A stretch of DNA of 64,000 nt from Schaedlerella arabinosiphila. GTDB taxonomy: Bacteria; Bacillota; Clostridia; Lachnospirales; Lachnospiraceae. The stretch spans positions 1,674,001 through 1,738,000 of the forward strand of contig NZ_RHJS01000002.1 in NCBI RefSeq assembly GCF_003885045.1, in the 5' to 3' direction. The position numbers and the translations under genes are program-made. The stretch's first letter is position 1. Each line of letters opens with the position of its first letter. A model generated the notes under the pieces. It was not told where the DNA came from and made no database searches. It worked only from the letters and a program-made list of their open reading frames with translations. Shown here one piece after another: positions 33,093 to 42,662 of this stretch.

Positions 33093-33737
33093 ATGGGAAA
33101 GCAAATATGGAAGCCGGGGAATATGCTGTATCCCCTTCCGGCTGTGATGGTAAGTACAGGGGATGCGCAGGGCAGCACCAATATACTGACAGTCGCCTGG
33201 ACCGGGACGATCTGCACCAATCCGGCCATGGTATACATATCCGTCCGTCCGGAGCGGTATTCCTACGCCATGCTCCGGGAATCCGGGGAATTTGTCATCA
33301 ACCTGACCACGGAAAAGCTGGCCTGGGCCGCGGATTACTGCGGCGTCAGATCCGGCAGGGATGAAGACAAATGGGAAAAGACCGGACTCCACAAAGAGAA
33401 GGCTGCAGAGCTTCGCTATGCGCCTCTGATCGCGGAATCCCCGGTCAACATAGAATGCAGGGTGACGGAAGTACGGGAGCTTGGTAGCCATCACATGTTT
33501 ATAGCCGAGGTAAAAGCGGTTCATGCCGACGAGGGCTGCCTGAACAAAACGGGCCGGCTGGAACTGAACCGTGCGGGACTGATCGCCTACTCCCACGGCG
33601 AGTACCTGGCGGCAGGCAGGACGCTTGGCACATTCGGCTTCAGTGTAAAAAAGAAAAAAACGGCGGCGAAGAAGAAGGCGCCCGGTCAGAAACGAAGAGT
33701 CAGACAGAAAAAAAGCGATACCACAAAAGCAACATAA
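33093..33737 (+). CDS. Flavin reductase family protein with a Lys-rich tail
   Basis: The 214-residue protein is an FMN-binding split barrel of the flavin reductase-like family (PLPAVMVSTGD, NILTVAWTGTICTNPAMVYISVRPERYSY, GEFVINLTT, then GSHHMFIAEV). It likely reduces or binds flavin; the partner is unknown. After residue 184 comes a strongly basic tail of about 30 residues (VKKKKTAAKKKAPGQKRR and on), absent from typical members. It ends before the promoter of galK. Confidence 0.85.
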   Translation: MGKQIWKPGNMLYPLPAVMVSTGDAQGSTNILTVAWTGTICTNPAMVYISVRPERYSYAMLRESGEFVINLTTEKLAWAADYCGVRSGRDEDKWEKTGLHKEKAAELRYAPLIAESPVNIECRVTEVRELGSHHMFIAEVKAVHADEGCLNKTGRLELNRAGLIAYSHGEYLAAGRTLGTFGFSVKKKKTAAKKKAPGQKRRVRQKKSDTTKAT

Positions 33738-33792
33738 TTGCATATTTTTGCACGGATTTTATATAGATTTCGCTCCCCGGCTCATCTATAAT
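33738..33792 (+). promoter_or_regulatory. Promoter region of galK
   Basis: Two candidates: TTGCAT, 18 bases, TATAGA (33738-33767), overlapping the flavin reductase stop region, and a TATAAT at 33787-33792 without a good -35. Confidence 0.35.
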
Positions 33793-33831
33793 AAAATCTG
33801 CGGAAAATCATACCAGAAAGTGAGGACTTTG

Positions 33832-35007
33832 ATGAACATGAAAGAAAAATTGCTCAAAAAATTTGCGGAACTGTTTGGAAATACTGAAGGAACCAAAGTT
33901 TACTTTTCGCCGGGGCGCGTCAATCTGATCGGGGAGCATACGGACTATAACGGCGGACATGTATTTCCGTGCGCGCTGACCATCGGCACCTACGGCATTG
34001 CGCGGAAACGCGCGGACCGCAAGATTCATTTTTATTCTATGAACCTGGACCGCTTCGGGGTAGTCGAAGCTTCTCTGGATGAGCTGGCCAATCAGGAAGC
34101 TTACGGCTGGGCAAATTATCCCCTGGGCGTGGTATGGGCCTTTCATGAAAAAGGATATACACTGGATACCGGATTTGACATGGTGATCTGGGGCAATATC
34201 CCTAACGGAAGCGGGCTTTCGTCCTCGGCCTCTCTGGAAGTGCTCACAGGTGTGATCCTCTGCGGCTTGTATCACATCACGGATTTGAGCATGGTGGATA
34301 TCGCGCTCATCGGCCAGTATTCGGAAAATAACTTCAACGGCTGCAACTGCGGCATCATGGATCAGTTCGCGGTGGCCATGGGAAAGAAGGACAATGCCAT
34401 CTTCCTGGATACCAGCACCCTGCATTATGAGTATGCGCCTGTAAAGCTTAAAAATGCCCGGATCGTCATCGTGAACAGCAAAGTGAAGCACAGCCTGGTG
34501 GATTCTGCTTACAACGACCGCCGTCAGGAATGTACGGACGCGCTTGCCGCATTGAAGACGGCAGCGGACATTGAGACGCTGGGCGACCTGACCGTGGAAG
34601 AATTTGAAAAGCATCAGCATGTGCTCAAAGACCCGGTTCTGGTTAAGCGCGCAAAACACGCGGTGGCGGAGAACCAGCGCACCATCGAGGCGGTGGCGGC
34701 GCTGAAAGCCGATGACATCACCCGCTTCGGGGAACTGATGAATCAGTCCCATATATCCCTGCGGGATGATTATGAAGTATCCTGCGAGGAGATCGACATC
34801 CTGGTGGATCTGGCATGGAAGACTCCGGGCGTGATCGGTTCCCGTATTACCGGAGGCGGATTCGGAGGCTGTACCGTGAGCATTGTGGAAAATGACGCGG
34901 TTGATCATTTCATCAGCTCCATTGGGGCTTCCTACAAGGAGAAGGTAGGGCACGAGGCAGAATTTTACACCGTGGATATCGGAGAAGGCGCAGGAGAGAT
35001 CGACTAA
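33832..35007 (+). CDS. galK: Galactokinase
   Basis: GalK phosphorylates galactose at C1 in the Leloir pathway. The 391-residue GHMP kinase has the galactokinase signature GRVNLIGEHTDYNGG (28-42), the phosphate-binding GNIPNGSGLSSSAS and the C-terminal GGGFGGCTVS. ATG 33832 follows GTGAGG; a longer frame to 33748 would include the promoter. galT follows 87 bases downstream. No galE or transporter lies nearby. Confidence 0.95.
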   Translation: MNMKEKLLKKFAELFGNTEGTKVYFSPGRVNLIGEHTDYNGGHVFPCALTIGTYGIARKRADRKIHFYSMNLDRFGVVEASLDELANQEAYGWANYPLGVVWAFHEKGYTLDTGFDMVIWGNIPNGSGLSSSASLEVLTGVILCGLYHITDLSMVDIALIGQYSENNFNGCNCGIMDQFAVAMGKKDNAIFLDTSTLHYEYAPVKLKNARIVIVNSKVKHSLVDSAYNDRRQECTDALAALKTAADIETLGDLTVEEFEKHQHVLKDPVLVKRAKHAVAENQRTIEAVAALKADDITRFGELMNQSHISLRDDYEVSCEEIDILVDLAWKTPGVIGSRITGGGFGGCTVSIVENDAVDHFISSIGASYKEKVGHEAEFYTVDIGEGAGEID

Positions 35008-35050
35008 CAGACGCGTGATACTGCCGGGCAGACAGGCGGCGGACAGCAGG

Positions 35051-35070
35051 CAACCGGCGGAAGCCGGTTG
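35051..35070 (+). promoter_or_regulatory. Perfect hairpin in the galK-galT gap
   Basis: CAACCGGC-GGAA-GCCGGTTG: an 8-bp stem with a GNRA-type loop, 10 bases before the galT ribosome binding site. It may affect mRNA stability or galT translation; no terminator T-run. Confidence 0.5.
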
Positions 35071-35094
35071 GTTACAAGTGGGAGGACAGGTAGG

Positions 35095-36588
35095 ATGAAA
35101 TTATACGAAAATATCAAAAAACTGGTTCAATACGGAATCAATACCGGGCTGACCCCGGAATGTGAACGGATCTATACAACGAATCTGCTTCTGGAGATGT
35201 TCCAGGAGAACGATTATGAGGACACGGACTGCGATTTGTCAGACATCGTCCTGGAAGACGTCCTCAAAGAGCTTTTAGACGAGGCATGCGCCCGGGGAAT
35301 CATTGAGGACAGCATCGTGTACCGGGATCTTTTTGACACGAAGCTGATGAACTGCCTGATGCCCCGTCCGGCACAGGTGCAGAAAAGGTTCTGGGAGGAC
35401 TATGCCGTTTCCCCGGAGCATGCCACACAAACATACTACAAGTTTAGCCAGGACAGCGATTATATCCGCCGCTACCGGGTCAGAAAAGACAGGAAGTGGA
35501 CGGTGGACACCGAATACGGCACCCTGGATATCACCATCAATTTGTCCAAGCCGGAGAAGGACCCCAAAGCCATTGCCGCTGCGAGAAACGCGAAAAATTC
35601 CGCATATCCGAAATGCCAACTCTGCGTGGAGAATGAAGGCTATGCGGGACGCGCAAACCATCCGGCCAGGGAAAACCACCGGATCATCCCCATCACGATC
35701 AACGAATCCGGCTGGGGATTCCAGTATTCTCCGTATGTATATTACAATGAGCACTGCATCGTATTCAACGGGGAGCATACCCCCATGAAGATCGACCGCG
35801 CCGCCTTTGTCAAATTGTTTGATTTTGTGAAGCAGTTCCCCCACTATTTCCTGGGGTCCAACGCGGATCTCCCCATTGTGGGCGGCTCCATTTTAAGCCA
35901 TGACCATTTCCAGGGCGGCCACTATACCTTTGCCATGGCAAAGGCTCCTGTGGTGGAGCAGTTTACCGTGAAGGGCTTTGAGGATGTGAAGGCCGGCATT
36001 GTAAAATGGCCCCTGTCCGTGATCCGCCTGCAGTGTGCGGATGAGTCCAGGATCATCGACCTGGCGGAGCATATCCTGAAGGCGTGGAGAGGCTATACGG
36101 ATGAAGCCGCATTCATTTACGCGGAGACGGAAGGGCAGCCCCACAATACCATCACACCCATTGCGCGCAAGAGGGACGGCCTGTATGAACTGGACCTGAC
36201 GCTGCGCAACAACATAACCACAGAGGAGCACCCGCTGGGAGTCTACCATCCCCATGCCCATCTGCACCACATCAAAAAAGAGAACATCGGGCTCATCGAG
36301 GTGATGGGGCTTGCCGTGCTTCCGGCGCGTCTCAAAGGGGAACTGGAGCTTCTCAGGGAGTACATCCTGGAAGGAAAGGACATCCGCTCGGAAGAAAGCA
36401 TAGAAAAGCACGCAGGCTGGGTGGAGGAATTTCTGCCCCAGTATCCGGATGTCAATGCGGACAACATCGAAGAAATCCTGCAGAAGGAAGTGGGAAAGGT
36501 ATTCTGCCAGGTTTTGGAGGACGCGGGAGTCTACAAGTATACACAGGAAGGGCTGGAAGCCTTCCGCAGATTTATCGGGGTGCTTTAA
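35095..36588 (+). CDS. galT: UDP-glucose-hexose-1-phosphate uridylyltransferase, class II
   Basis: GalT exchanges UMP between UDP-glucose and galactose-1-phosphate. The 497-residue protein is the Firmicutes class II type (COG4468), not the short E. coli type. Visible features include CQLCVENEGYAGR, RIIPITINESGWGFQYSPY, NEHCIVFNGEH and SILSHDHFQGG with the active-site His region. GGGAGG precedes ATG 35095. It forms an operon with galK. Confidence 0.95.
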   Translation: MKLYENIKKLVQYGINTGLTPECERIYTTNLLLEMFQENDYEDTDCDLSDIVLEDVLKELLDEACARGIIEDSIVYRDLFDTKLMNCLMPRPAQVQKRFWEDYAVSPEHATQTYYKFSQDSDYIRRYRVRKDRKWTVDTEYGTLDITINLSKPEKDPKAIAAARNAKNSAYPKCQLCVENEGYAGRANHPARENHRIIPITINESGWGFQYSPYVYYNEHCIVFNGEHTPMKIDRAAFVKLFDFVKQFPHYFLGSNADLPIVGGSILSHDHFQGGHYTFAMAKAPVVEQFTVKGFEDVKAGIVKWPLSVIRLQCADESRIIDLAEHILKAWRGYTDEAAFIYAETEGQPHNTITPIARKRDGLYELDLTLRNNITTEEHPLGVYHPHAHLHHIKKENIGLIEVMGLAVLPARLKGELELLREYILEGKDIRSEESIEKHAGWVEEFLPQYPDVNADNIEEILQKEVGKVFCQVLEDAGVYKYTQEGLEAFRRFIGVL

Positions 36589-36753
36589 AATATAGAGCGC
36601 ATATCCTGCTTAGGCTCCAGGATGCAGGCGGTGCAAAGGCAGGATTTGCTGCGTTTTGTTGCTTTTGGTTTCTCGATCCAAAAACTGTGTCGATAGATCC
36701 TATGTGGCAGTTTCATATGATACAAAGAATACGGCAAGTCTTAGAGGAAAAGT

Positions 36754-37107
36754 ATGAATTATGGTACCCTGAAAGCAGAACAGTTGGTTTCGCTGCGAGA
36801 TGCACTGGAGGATCTCATGCTGTTTGTCAAAAAATGGCAGGATCATGACGTTCCGGATTTTTACCGTTATCTGGATTTCATGAAGAATAACATTGAGACC
36901 TGCATCCTCACCCGGGAGGACCGAGGCGAAGGGTTGATCTATCTGAGAAAGATCCTGCAGCGGGACTGGGATAAGGCCAACGACGAGTGCGTGGGGATTC
37001 CGTCCTGCACGTTGTTTGCGGAAGACCGGCGTGAACTGTTTCTGCAGTATCTGGGTCTTTTGGATGAGGTGGAAAGCTATTTCGCTTTGGACATGGATTT
37101 ACGATAG
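36754..37107 (+). CDS. Uncharacterised small helical protein
   Basis: The 117-residue protein is acidic and apparently all helical (SLRDALEDLMLFVKKWQDHD, FYRYLDFMKNNIETC, IYLRKILQRDWDKANDEC). It has no signal peptide or membrane segment. GAGGA is 7 bases before the ATG. A TATGAT (36716-36721) may be its -10 box. The 165-base gap upstream also has an imperfect hairpin (ATCCTGC...GCAGGAT). A strong terminator follows, so it is monocistronic. I do not recognise the family. Codon use matches the neighbours, so it is probably a native gene. Confidence 0.75.
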   Translation: MNYGTLKAEQLVSLRDALEDLMLFVKKWQDHDVPDFYRYLDFMKNNIETCILTREDRGEGLIYLRKILQRDWDKANDECVGIPSCTLFAEDRRELFLQYLGLLDEVESYFALDMDLR

Positions 37108-37142
37108 AGTCAATGGAATCTCAGAGTTCCTGTAAGCTGCTG

Positions 37143-37191
37143 AAAAAGCCGGCCCTTTTTCTGACGTTTTCGTCAAAGGGCCGGCTTTTTT
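37143..37191. terminator. Strong bidirectional terminator
   Basis: AAAAAGCCGGCCCTTT and AAAGGGCCGGCTTTTT pair; inside, TGACG/CGTCA extends the stem. Confidence 0.92.
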
Positions 37192-37215
37192 CACGCAGGA
37201 AACCCGCTTTGAGCC

Positions 37216-37244
37216 TTGCCGTTGTATACAAATTATGGTAATAT
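37216..37244 (+). promoter_or_regulatory. Promoter of glnS
   Basis: TTGCCG, 17 bases, TAATAT, 34 bases before the start. Confidence 0.65.
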
Positions 37245-37278
37245 AGTTGGCAGATATTGAAGGATTGAGGAGGAAACT

Positions 37279-38946
37279 ATGGAAAACGACGTTGTATCGA
37301 AGAATTTTATAGAGCAGGAGATTGATAAAGACCTTGCGGAAGGAGTGTACGATCATGTATGTACCAGGTTCCCGCCGGAACCCAACGGCTACCTGCATAT
37401 CGGACATGCCAAATCCATACTGCTGAATTACGGGCTGGCCGGGAAGTACCACGGCACGTTCAATATGCGGTTTGACGACACAAACCCCACCAAGGAAAAG
37501 GTAGAGTTTGTGGATTCCATCATGGAGGACATCCGATGGCTGGGAGCGGACTGGGAAGACCGCCTGTATTTCGCGTCGGATTATTTTGACCAGATGTATG
37601 AATGCGCCGTCCGGCTGATCCAGAAAGGCAGGGCATATGTCTGCGACCTGTCTGCGGAGGAGATCCGGGCATACCGGGGGACCCTGACCGAGGCCGGAAA
37701 AGACAGCCCTTACCGGGAGCGTACGGTAGAGGAGAACCTGCGGCTGTTTGAGGAGATGCGCCAGGGCGCATATCAGGACGGGGAAAAGGTACTCCGGGCG
37801 AAGATCGACATGGCTTCGCCGAATATCAACATGCGGGACCCGGTGATCTACCGCGTGGCGCGCATGTCCCACCACAGGACCGGAGACAAATGGTGCATTT
37901 ATCCCATGTATGATTTTGCTCATCCCATCGAGGACGCCATTGAGGGGATTACCCATTCCATCTGTACGCTGGAATTTGAGGATCACCGCCCGCTCTATGA
38001 CTGGGTGGTCAGGGAATGCGGATTCGAAAATCCACCCCGCCAGATTGAATTTGCCAAGCTCTATCTGACCAATGTAGTGACCGGAAAGCGCTACATTAAA
38101 AAGCTGGTGGAAGACGGAATCGTGGACGGCTGGGACGATCCCAGGCTTGTGTCCATCGCTGCGCTGCGCAGGCGGGGCTTCACACCGGAATCCATCAAGA
38201 TGTTTATCGACATGTGCGGCGTGTCCAAGGCACAGAGTTCCGTGGATTACGCCATGCTGGAGTACTGCATCCGGGAAGATCTGAAGATGAAGAAAGCCCG
38301 TATGATGGCGGTGCTGCACCCCATCAAGCTGATCATCGACAACTATCCCGAAGGAGAGACGGAATACCTGGATGTCCCCAACAACTTGGAAAATGAAGCC
38401 CTGGGCACACGGAAGGTTCCCTTCTGCCGGGAGCTGTATATTGAACGGGACGACTTTATGGAGGAGCCGCCGAAGAAGTATTTCCGGCTGTTCCCCGGAA
38501 ATGAAGTACGCCTCATGTCCGCCTATTTTGTAACATGCGAAAGCTTTGTCAAGGATGAGGCAGGGAATGTGACGGAAGTCCACTGTACCTATGACCCGGA
38601 GACAAAAAGCGGCAGCGGGTTTAACGCAAGAAAAGTAAAAGGAACCATCCATTGGGTGGCCGCCCCCTATGCACAGAAAGCGGAGGTCCGTCTGTATGAA
38701 AATCTGGTGGACGAGGAAAAAGGCGTTTATAATAAGGAAGACGGGTCTTTGAACCTGAACCCAAATTCCCTCACGATTTTGAAGGACTGCTTTGTGGAGC
38801 CGGGATTTGAAAAGGCAGAAGCTTACGACAGCTTCCAGTTTGTAAGAACCGGATTTTTCTGCATTGATGCAAAGGATTCCGCGCCCGACGCGCTGGTATT
38901 CAACCGGATCGTATCCCTGAAAAGCTCCTTTAAACTGCCGAAGTAA
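37279..38946 (+). CDS. glnS: Glutaminyl-tRNA synthetase
   Basis: GlnS charges tRNA-Gln directly. The 555-residue class I enzyme has the HIGH motif in [15 protein letters not shown] (HIGH at 40-43), [20 protein letters not shown] and GWDDPRL; where other GlnRS have a (V)MSK loop it has [12 protein letters not shown]. The C-terminal half is the beta-barrel anticodon-binding domain ([19 protein letters not shown]). Many Firmicutes instead use GatCAB, so its presence is a useful lineage marker. Own promoter and a GGAGG site. Confidence 0.96.
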   Translation: MENDVVSKNFIEQEIDKDLAEGVYDHVCTRFPPEPNGYLHIGHAKSILLNYGLAGKYHGTFNMRFDDTNPTKEKVEFVDSIMEDIRWLGADWEDRLYFASDYFDQMYECAVRLIQKGRAYVCDLSAEEIRAYRGTLTEAGKDSPYRERTVEENLRLFEEMRQGAYQDGEKVLRAKIDMASPNINMRDPVIYRVARMSHHRTGDKWCIYPMYDFAHPIEDAIEGITHSICTLEFEDHRPLYDWVVRECGFENPPRQIEFAKLYLTNVVTGKRYIKKLVEDGIVDGWDDPRLVSIAALRRRGFTPESIKMFIDMCGVSKAQSSVDYAMLEYCIREDLKMKKARMMAVLHPIKLIIDNYPEGETEYLDVPNNLENEALGTRKVPFCRELYIERDDFMEEPPKKYFRLFPGNEVRLMSAYFVTCESFVKDEAGNVTEVHCTYDPETKSGSGFNARKVKGTIHWVAAPYAQKAEVRLYENLVDEEKGVYNKEDGSLNLNPNSLTILKDCFVEPGFEKAEAYDSFQFVRTGFFCIDAKDSAPDALVFNRIVSLKSSFKLPK

Positions 38947-39001
38947 ATCCCCTGGGGCGGGAAGCGGTCTGTTCGTTTTAAGGGAAGGGAGGGCTCATAC
39001 A

Positions 39002-40465
39002 GTGAACGACCTGACGATCAGCCTGGACGGGGCATCGAAAATACCGCTCTATGAACAGATCTACAGCTACATCAAACAGGAGATCCAGACCGGACGCATC
39101 CGAAGCGGCGACAGGCTGCCCTCCACCCGGGCCCTCTGCAGGTATCTGGAGGTCAGCAGAAGTACGGTGGAGCTGGCCTACGAACAGCTTATGTCGGAGG
39201 GGTATGTGGAAGCAAAAGCCTGCCGGGGCTATTTTGCCGCCGACGTGGAGGGCTTATATCAGCTGGAGGGCCCTGTGCCTGCCGGCCGGGACGCGGAGAT
39301 TCCCCAGACTCCCTCCTGGCCCTATGATTTTACGCCCAACGGTGTGGATCTGAACAGTTTTCCCTACAACGCCTGGAGAAAGCTTTCCCGGGAAAGCCTG
39401 GTGGACGACCGGGCGGAGCTGTTCCGGCTGGGCAGCCCCCAGGGGGAATACGGGCTGCGCAGCGCCATCTGCAGCTACCTCCATCAGGCCAGGGGCGTCA
39501 ACTGCACTCCGGAGCAGATCATCGTGGGTGCAGGCAACGACTATCTCCTGATGCTGCTTGCGACGGTGATCGGGCAGGATCACAAGGTGGCCTTTGAGAA
39601 TCCCACATACCGACAGGCATACCGTTTGTTTGAAAACCTGTCCTTTCAGATCTGTACGGTGGACATGGATGAAAAGGGAATGGACGCGGCCAAGCTGGAA
39701 GCCTCCGGCGCGGACATCGCCTTTGTGATGCCCTCCCACCAGTATCCCCTGGGGATCGTCATGCCCATCCGGCGGCGCATGGAGCTGCTGCGCTGGGCGG
39801 GGAAGAAGGAAGGGCGCTATATCATTGAGGACGACTATGACAGCGAATTCCGGTACAAGGGGAAACCGGTGCCCGCCCTTCAGGGCTGCGACAGCCGGGA
39901 AAAGGTGATCTATATCGGGACCTTTTCCAAAGCCATAGCGCCTGCCATCCGTATGAGCTATCTGGTGCTGCCACGTCCCCTTCTGAAGCGCTACCAGGAG
40001 CGGAGCGGATTTTTAAATTCCACGGTGTCCAAGGTGGATCAGCTGATCCTGAAAAAATTTATCGAGGACGGATATTTTGAACGGCACCTGAATAAGACAA
40101 GGGCCCTCTATAAGAGCCGGCACGATACCCTGCTTTCCTGCCTGAAAAGCGGCTTGTGCAGGGCGGGCGGGGATGGCAGGCAGGGGAAAAAAACGGAGGA
40201 TGCCCGGGGAAATACAGGCCCCCGGTTTCGGATTTCCGGGGAGCACGCGGGAGTCCATTTGCTGCTCCATGTGTTAAACGGCATGACGGAACAGGAGCTC
40301 ATCGACCGTGCCAAAAAACGCGGCGTCCGGGTATACGGGCTGTCCGAATACGACGTGGAGCCCCGGCCGGAAGCGCCTGCGGCGATTCTGCTAGGCTATG
40401 CCAATATGAGCGAGGAAAAGATCATGGAGGCCGTAAAGATACTGGAAGAAGAGTGGATGAGCTGA
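39002..40465 (+). CDS. MocR/PdxR-type transcription factor (GntR helix-turn-helix plus aminotransferase domain)
   Basis: The 487-residue protein joins a GntR winged helix (residues about 10-78: PLYEQIYSYIKQEIQTGRI, LPSTRALCRYLEVSRSTVEL) to a class I aminotransferase-like domain with a PLP lysine at 310 (GTFSKAIAPAIRMSYL). MocR regulators sense PLP or amino acid derivatives; PdxR members activate pdxST. No pdx gene or divergent target is adjacent, so the regulon is unknown. The start is GTG 39002 after GGGAGGG. An insertion rich in R/G/K (about 381-402) precedes the last subdomain. Confidence 0.9.
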   Translation: MNDLTISLDGASKIPLYEQIYSYIKQEIQTGRIRSGDRLPSTRALCRYLEVSRSTVELAYEQLMSEGYVEAKACRGYFAADVEGLYQLEGPVPAGRDAEIPQTPSWPYDFTPNGVDLNSFPYNAWRKLSRESLVDDRAELFRLGSPQGEYGLRSAICSYLHQARGVNCTPEQIIVGAGNDYLLMLLATVIGQDHKVAFENPTYRQAYRLFENLSFQICTVDMDEKGMDAAKLEASGADIAFVMPSHQYPLGIVMPIRRRMELLRWAGKKEGRYIIEDDYDSEFRYKGKPVPALQGCDSREKVIYIGTFSKAIAPAIRMSYLVLPRPLLKRYQERSGFLNSTVSKVDQLILKKFIEDGYFERHLNKTRALYKSRHDTLLSCLKSGLCRAGGDGRQGKKTEDARGNTGPRFRISGEHAGVHLLLHVLNGMTEQELIDRAKKRGVRVYGLSEYDVEPRPEAPAAILLGYANMSEEKIMEAVKILEEEWMS

Positions 40466-40481
40466 TTGGTGTGAAAAAAGA

Positions 40482-40510
40482 TTGTAATTATGATTAAAAA
40501 GTATTAAAAT
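40482..40510 (+). promoter_or_regulatory. Promoter of the acidic membrane protein gene
   Basis: TTGTAA, 17 bases, TAAAAT, followed by a 44-base leader. Confidence 0.6.
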
Positions 40511-40554
40511 AGTAAATGATCTAGTCACGGTATGGAAGAAAGGAGATTTCTGTT

Positions 40555-40911
40555 TTGAAAAAGAATGTTAGATGGCTGACAGCCCTTGCTGTCGTGGGGA
40601 CCGTAATTGGTCTGATCATTGCTTATGTGATGCGTAAAAACGACGAGATATCTGATTTTGATGAGGACGATTTTGACGATGAGGACGACTTTGATCTGGA
40701 CGGCGATTTAAAGCCTGTTTCAGAGCGGGAATACGTGCCCCTCAATAAAGCGGCCGACATGGCGGCTCAGAAGGCGGAAGCAGAAGAGAAAGAGACTAAA
40801 GCCCGGGGCGCGGATTCGGAAGGAACGCAGGATTCCGCGGCAGACGAGGCAATCGAACAGGCGGACGAAGAGGCAGAGGATGAGGACGCTTCTTCGGCCA
40901 TAGAGATCTGA
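40555..40911 (+). CDS. Uncharacterised membrane-anchored protein with a highly acidic tail
   Basis: Start is TTG 40555 with AAAGGAG 9 bases upstream. The 118-residue product has a short basic N-terminus, one transmembrane helix (WLTALAVVGTVIGLIIAYVM, residues 7-26) and then a run of Asp/Glu (DFDEDDFDDEDDFDLDGD) and a low-complexity acidic tail. No enzymatic motif. It could sit beside the membrane as a calcium- or protein-binding tether; that is speculation. The cardiolipin synthase gene follows 68 bases later with no terminator between. Confidence 0.75.
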   Translation: MKKNVRWLTALAVVGTVIGLIIAYVMRKNDEISDFDEDDFDDEDDFDLDGDLKPVSEREYVPLNKAADMAAQKAEAEEKETKARGADSEGTQDSAADEAIEQADEEAEDEDASSAIEI

Positions 40912-40979
40912 CAGTAGGATGGGGTCCCTGAGAGCCTTTGCTCCCATGGGATTTCATTTTGTTTTGGAAAGGATTTTTT

Positions 40980-42551
40980 ATGAGATACAATATTGCCGTA
41001 AAGGCAGGGAAACAAGCCAAAAAAGGAGTTCTGCGCGTCATATTCAGCCGTACCGCCCTGATCCTTCTATTGATCCTGATGCAGCTGTCAACCTTTGCCG
41101 GGCTGCTCACGATCCTGAGGGACTACATGGTGTATATCTACGGCGTGATGCTGGTAATACAGGCCGGAGTGATCATCTACATCATGAATGAGCAGACCTG
41201 TCCTGAGTTCAGCCGTACATGGATTCTCCTGATCCTGATTTTTCCGGTGTTCGGGTGTGCGTTTTATGTGTATGCGAAGATGGAACTGGGCACCCATTTT
41301 TTCGGGGAGCAGCTCAAGGAGCGGCAGATGGAGACCTGGCCCTATCTGAAACAGAAAAAGACCATCATCGAGGATCTGCGCGCCAGCAAGCCGGCCAACG
41401 CGAACCTGGCCCACTACATGAACCGGTCCCTGCATTTTCCGGTGTACCGCAATACAAGGGCGACCTATTTCAGCTGCGGGGAGGAAAAATTTCCGGCGCT
41501 CTTGGATCAGCTCAAAAAGGCGGAGAAGTTTATTTTTCTGGAATACTTTATCGTGGCCGAGGGCTACATGTGGGGCTCCATCTTAAATGTCCTCAAGCAG
41601 AAGGCGGCCCAGGGCGTGGAGGTTCGGTTCATGTACGACGGGATGTGCAGCATCTCCCTTCTTCCCTACAATTATCCGAAGATGATTGAAAAATTCGGCA
41701 TCCGCTGCAAGATGTTCAGTCCCATCCGCCCGGTGCTCACCACCGCGCAGAACAACCGGGACCACCGGAAGATCTGCGTCATTGACGGGAAGGTGGGATT
41801 TACCGGGGGGATCAACCTGGGGGACGAGTACATCAACCGGGAGGAGCGGTTCGGGTACTGGAAGGATACCGCGGTCATGCTGGAGGGGGATGCCGTCCAG
41901 AGTCTGACCATGTTGTTTCTGCAGATGTGGAATGCCACCGAGCGCAGACCTGAGCACTACGGACGGTATCTGACGAAGCCGGGCAAAGAGCTGCACAGGG
42001 AGCTGGGCTTCGTGATGCCCTACGGGGACAGCCCCTTTGACAAGGAGGACGTGGGAGAGGAGGTCTACTGCCACATCCTCAACCATGCCAAGAAGTATGT
42101 ACATATCATGACCCCGTACCTGATCCTGGACAGCCAGATGATGGACGCCCTCTGCCGGGCGGCCAAGAGCGGGATCGACGTGAAGCTGATTATGCCGGGA
42201 ATCCCGGATAAACGGTACGCCTTTGCGCTGGCAAAGACGTATTACAAAGAGCTGATCAAGGCAGGGGTCAAGATCTATGAGTTTACGCCGGGGTTCGTGC
42301 ACGCCAAGGTCTTTGTGTCCGACAACGATACGGCCACCATCGGGACCATCAATCTGGACTACCGGAGCCTGTATCTGCATTTTGAGTGCGGCGTGTTTTT
42401 CTATAACAACCCGGTGGTCCGGGATGTGGAGCAGGATTTTCAGAATACCCTCAAAAAATGCCGCCGGATCTCGGTAGCCGACCTGAAAAAGATCAGCCTT
42501 CGGATGACCCTTCTCGGCCGGAGCCTGCGGCTGATCGCGCCGCTGATGTAA
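40980..42551 (+). CDS. cls: Cardiolipin synthase (phospholipase D family)
   Basis: Cls joins two phosphatidylglycerols to cardiolipin. The 523-residue protein has two N-terminal transmembrane helices (about 25-75), the PLDc_N segment, and two HKD motifs: HRKICVIDGKVGFTGG with His262 and HAKVFVSDNDTATIGT with His441. ATG 40980 follows GGAAAGGA; an in-frame ATG at 40938 has no site. Confidence 0.95.
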   Translation: MRYNIAVKAGKQAKKGVLRVIFSRTALILLLILMQLSTFAGLLTILRDYMVYIYGVMLVIQAGVIIYIMNEQTCPEFSRTWILLILIFPVFGCAFYVYAKMELGTHFFGEQLKERQMETWPYLKQKKTIIEDLRASKPANANLAHYMNRSLHFPVYRNTRATYFSCGEEKFPALLDQLKKAEKFIFLEYFIVAEGYMWGSILNVLKQKAAQGVEVRFMYDGMCSISLLPYNYPKMIEKFGIRCKMFSPIRPVLTTAQNNRDHRKICVIDGKVGFTGGINLGDEYINREERFGYWKDTAVMLEGDAVQSLTMLFLQMWNATERRPEHYGRYLTKPGKELHRELGFVMPYGDSPFDKEDVGEEVYCHILNHAKKYVHIMTPYLILDSQMMDALCRAAKSGIDVKLIMPGIPDKRYAFALAKTYYKELIKAGVKIYEFTPGFVHAKVFVSDNDTATIGTINLDYRSLYLHFECGVFFYNNPVVRDVEQDFQNTLKKCRRISVADLKKISLRMTLLGRSLRLIAPLM

Positions 42552-42578
42552 AAGCCTTCCGCTGCTTACAAAAAGTAT

Positions 42579-42607
42579 TTTACAGACTGCAAAAAGTATA
42601 GTATAAT
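42579..42607 (+). promoter_or_regulatory. Promoter of purA
   Basis: TTTACA, 17 bases, TATAAT. The leader of about 48 bases carries an out-of-place ATG at 42639; the ribosome binding site CAGGAGGG lies after it. Confidence 0.75.
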
Positions 42608-42662
42608 GCATACGGCGCTTCGGTGAGGGAGCGTTAATATGAATCACGCAGGAGGGTTTGAA

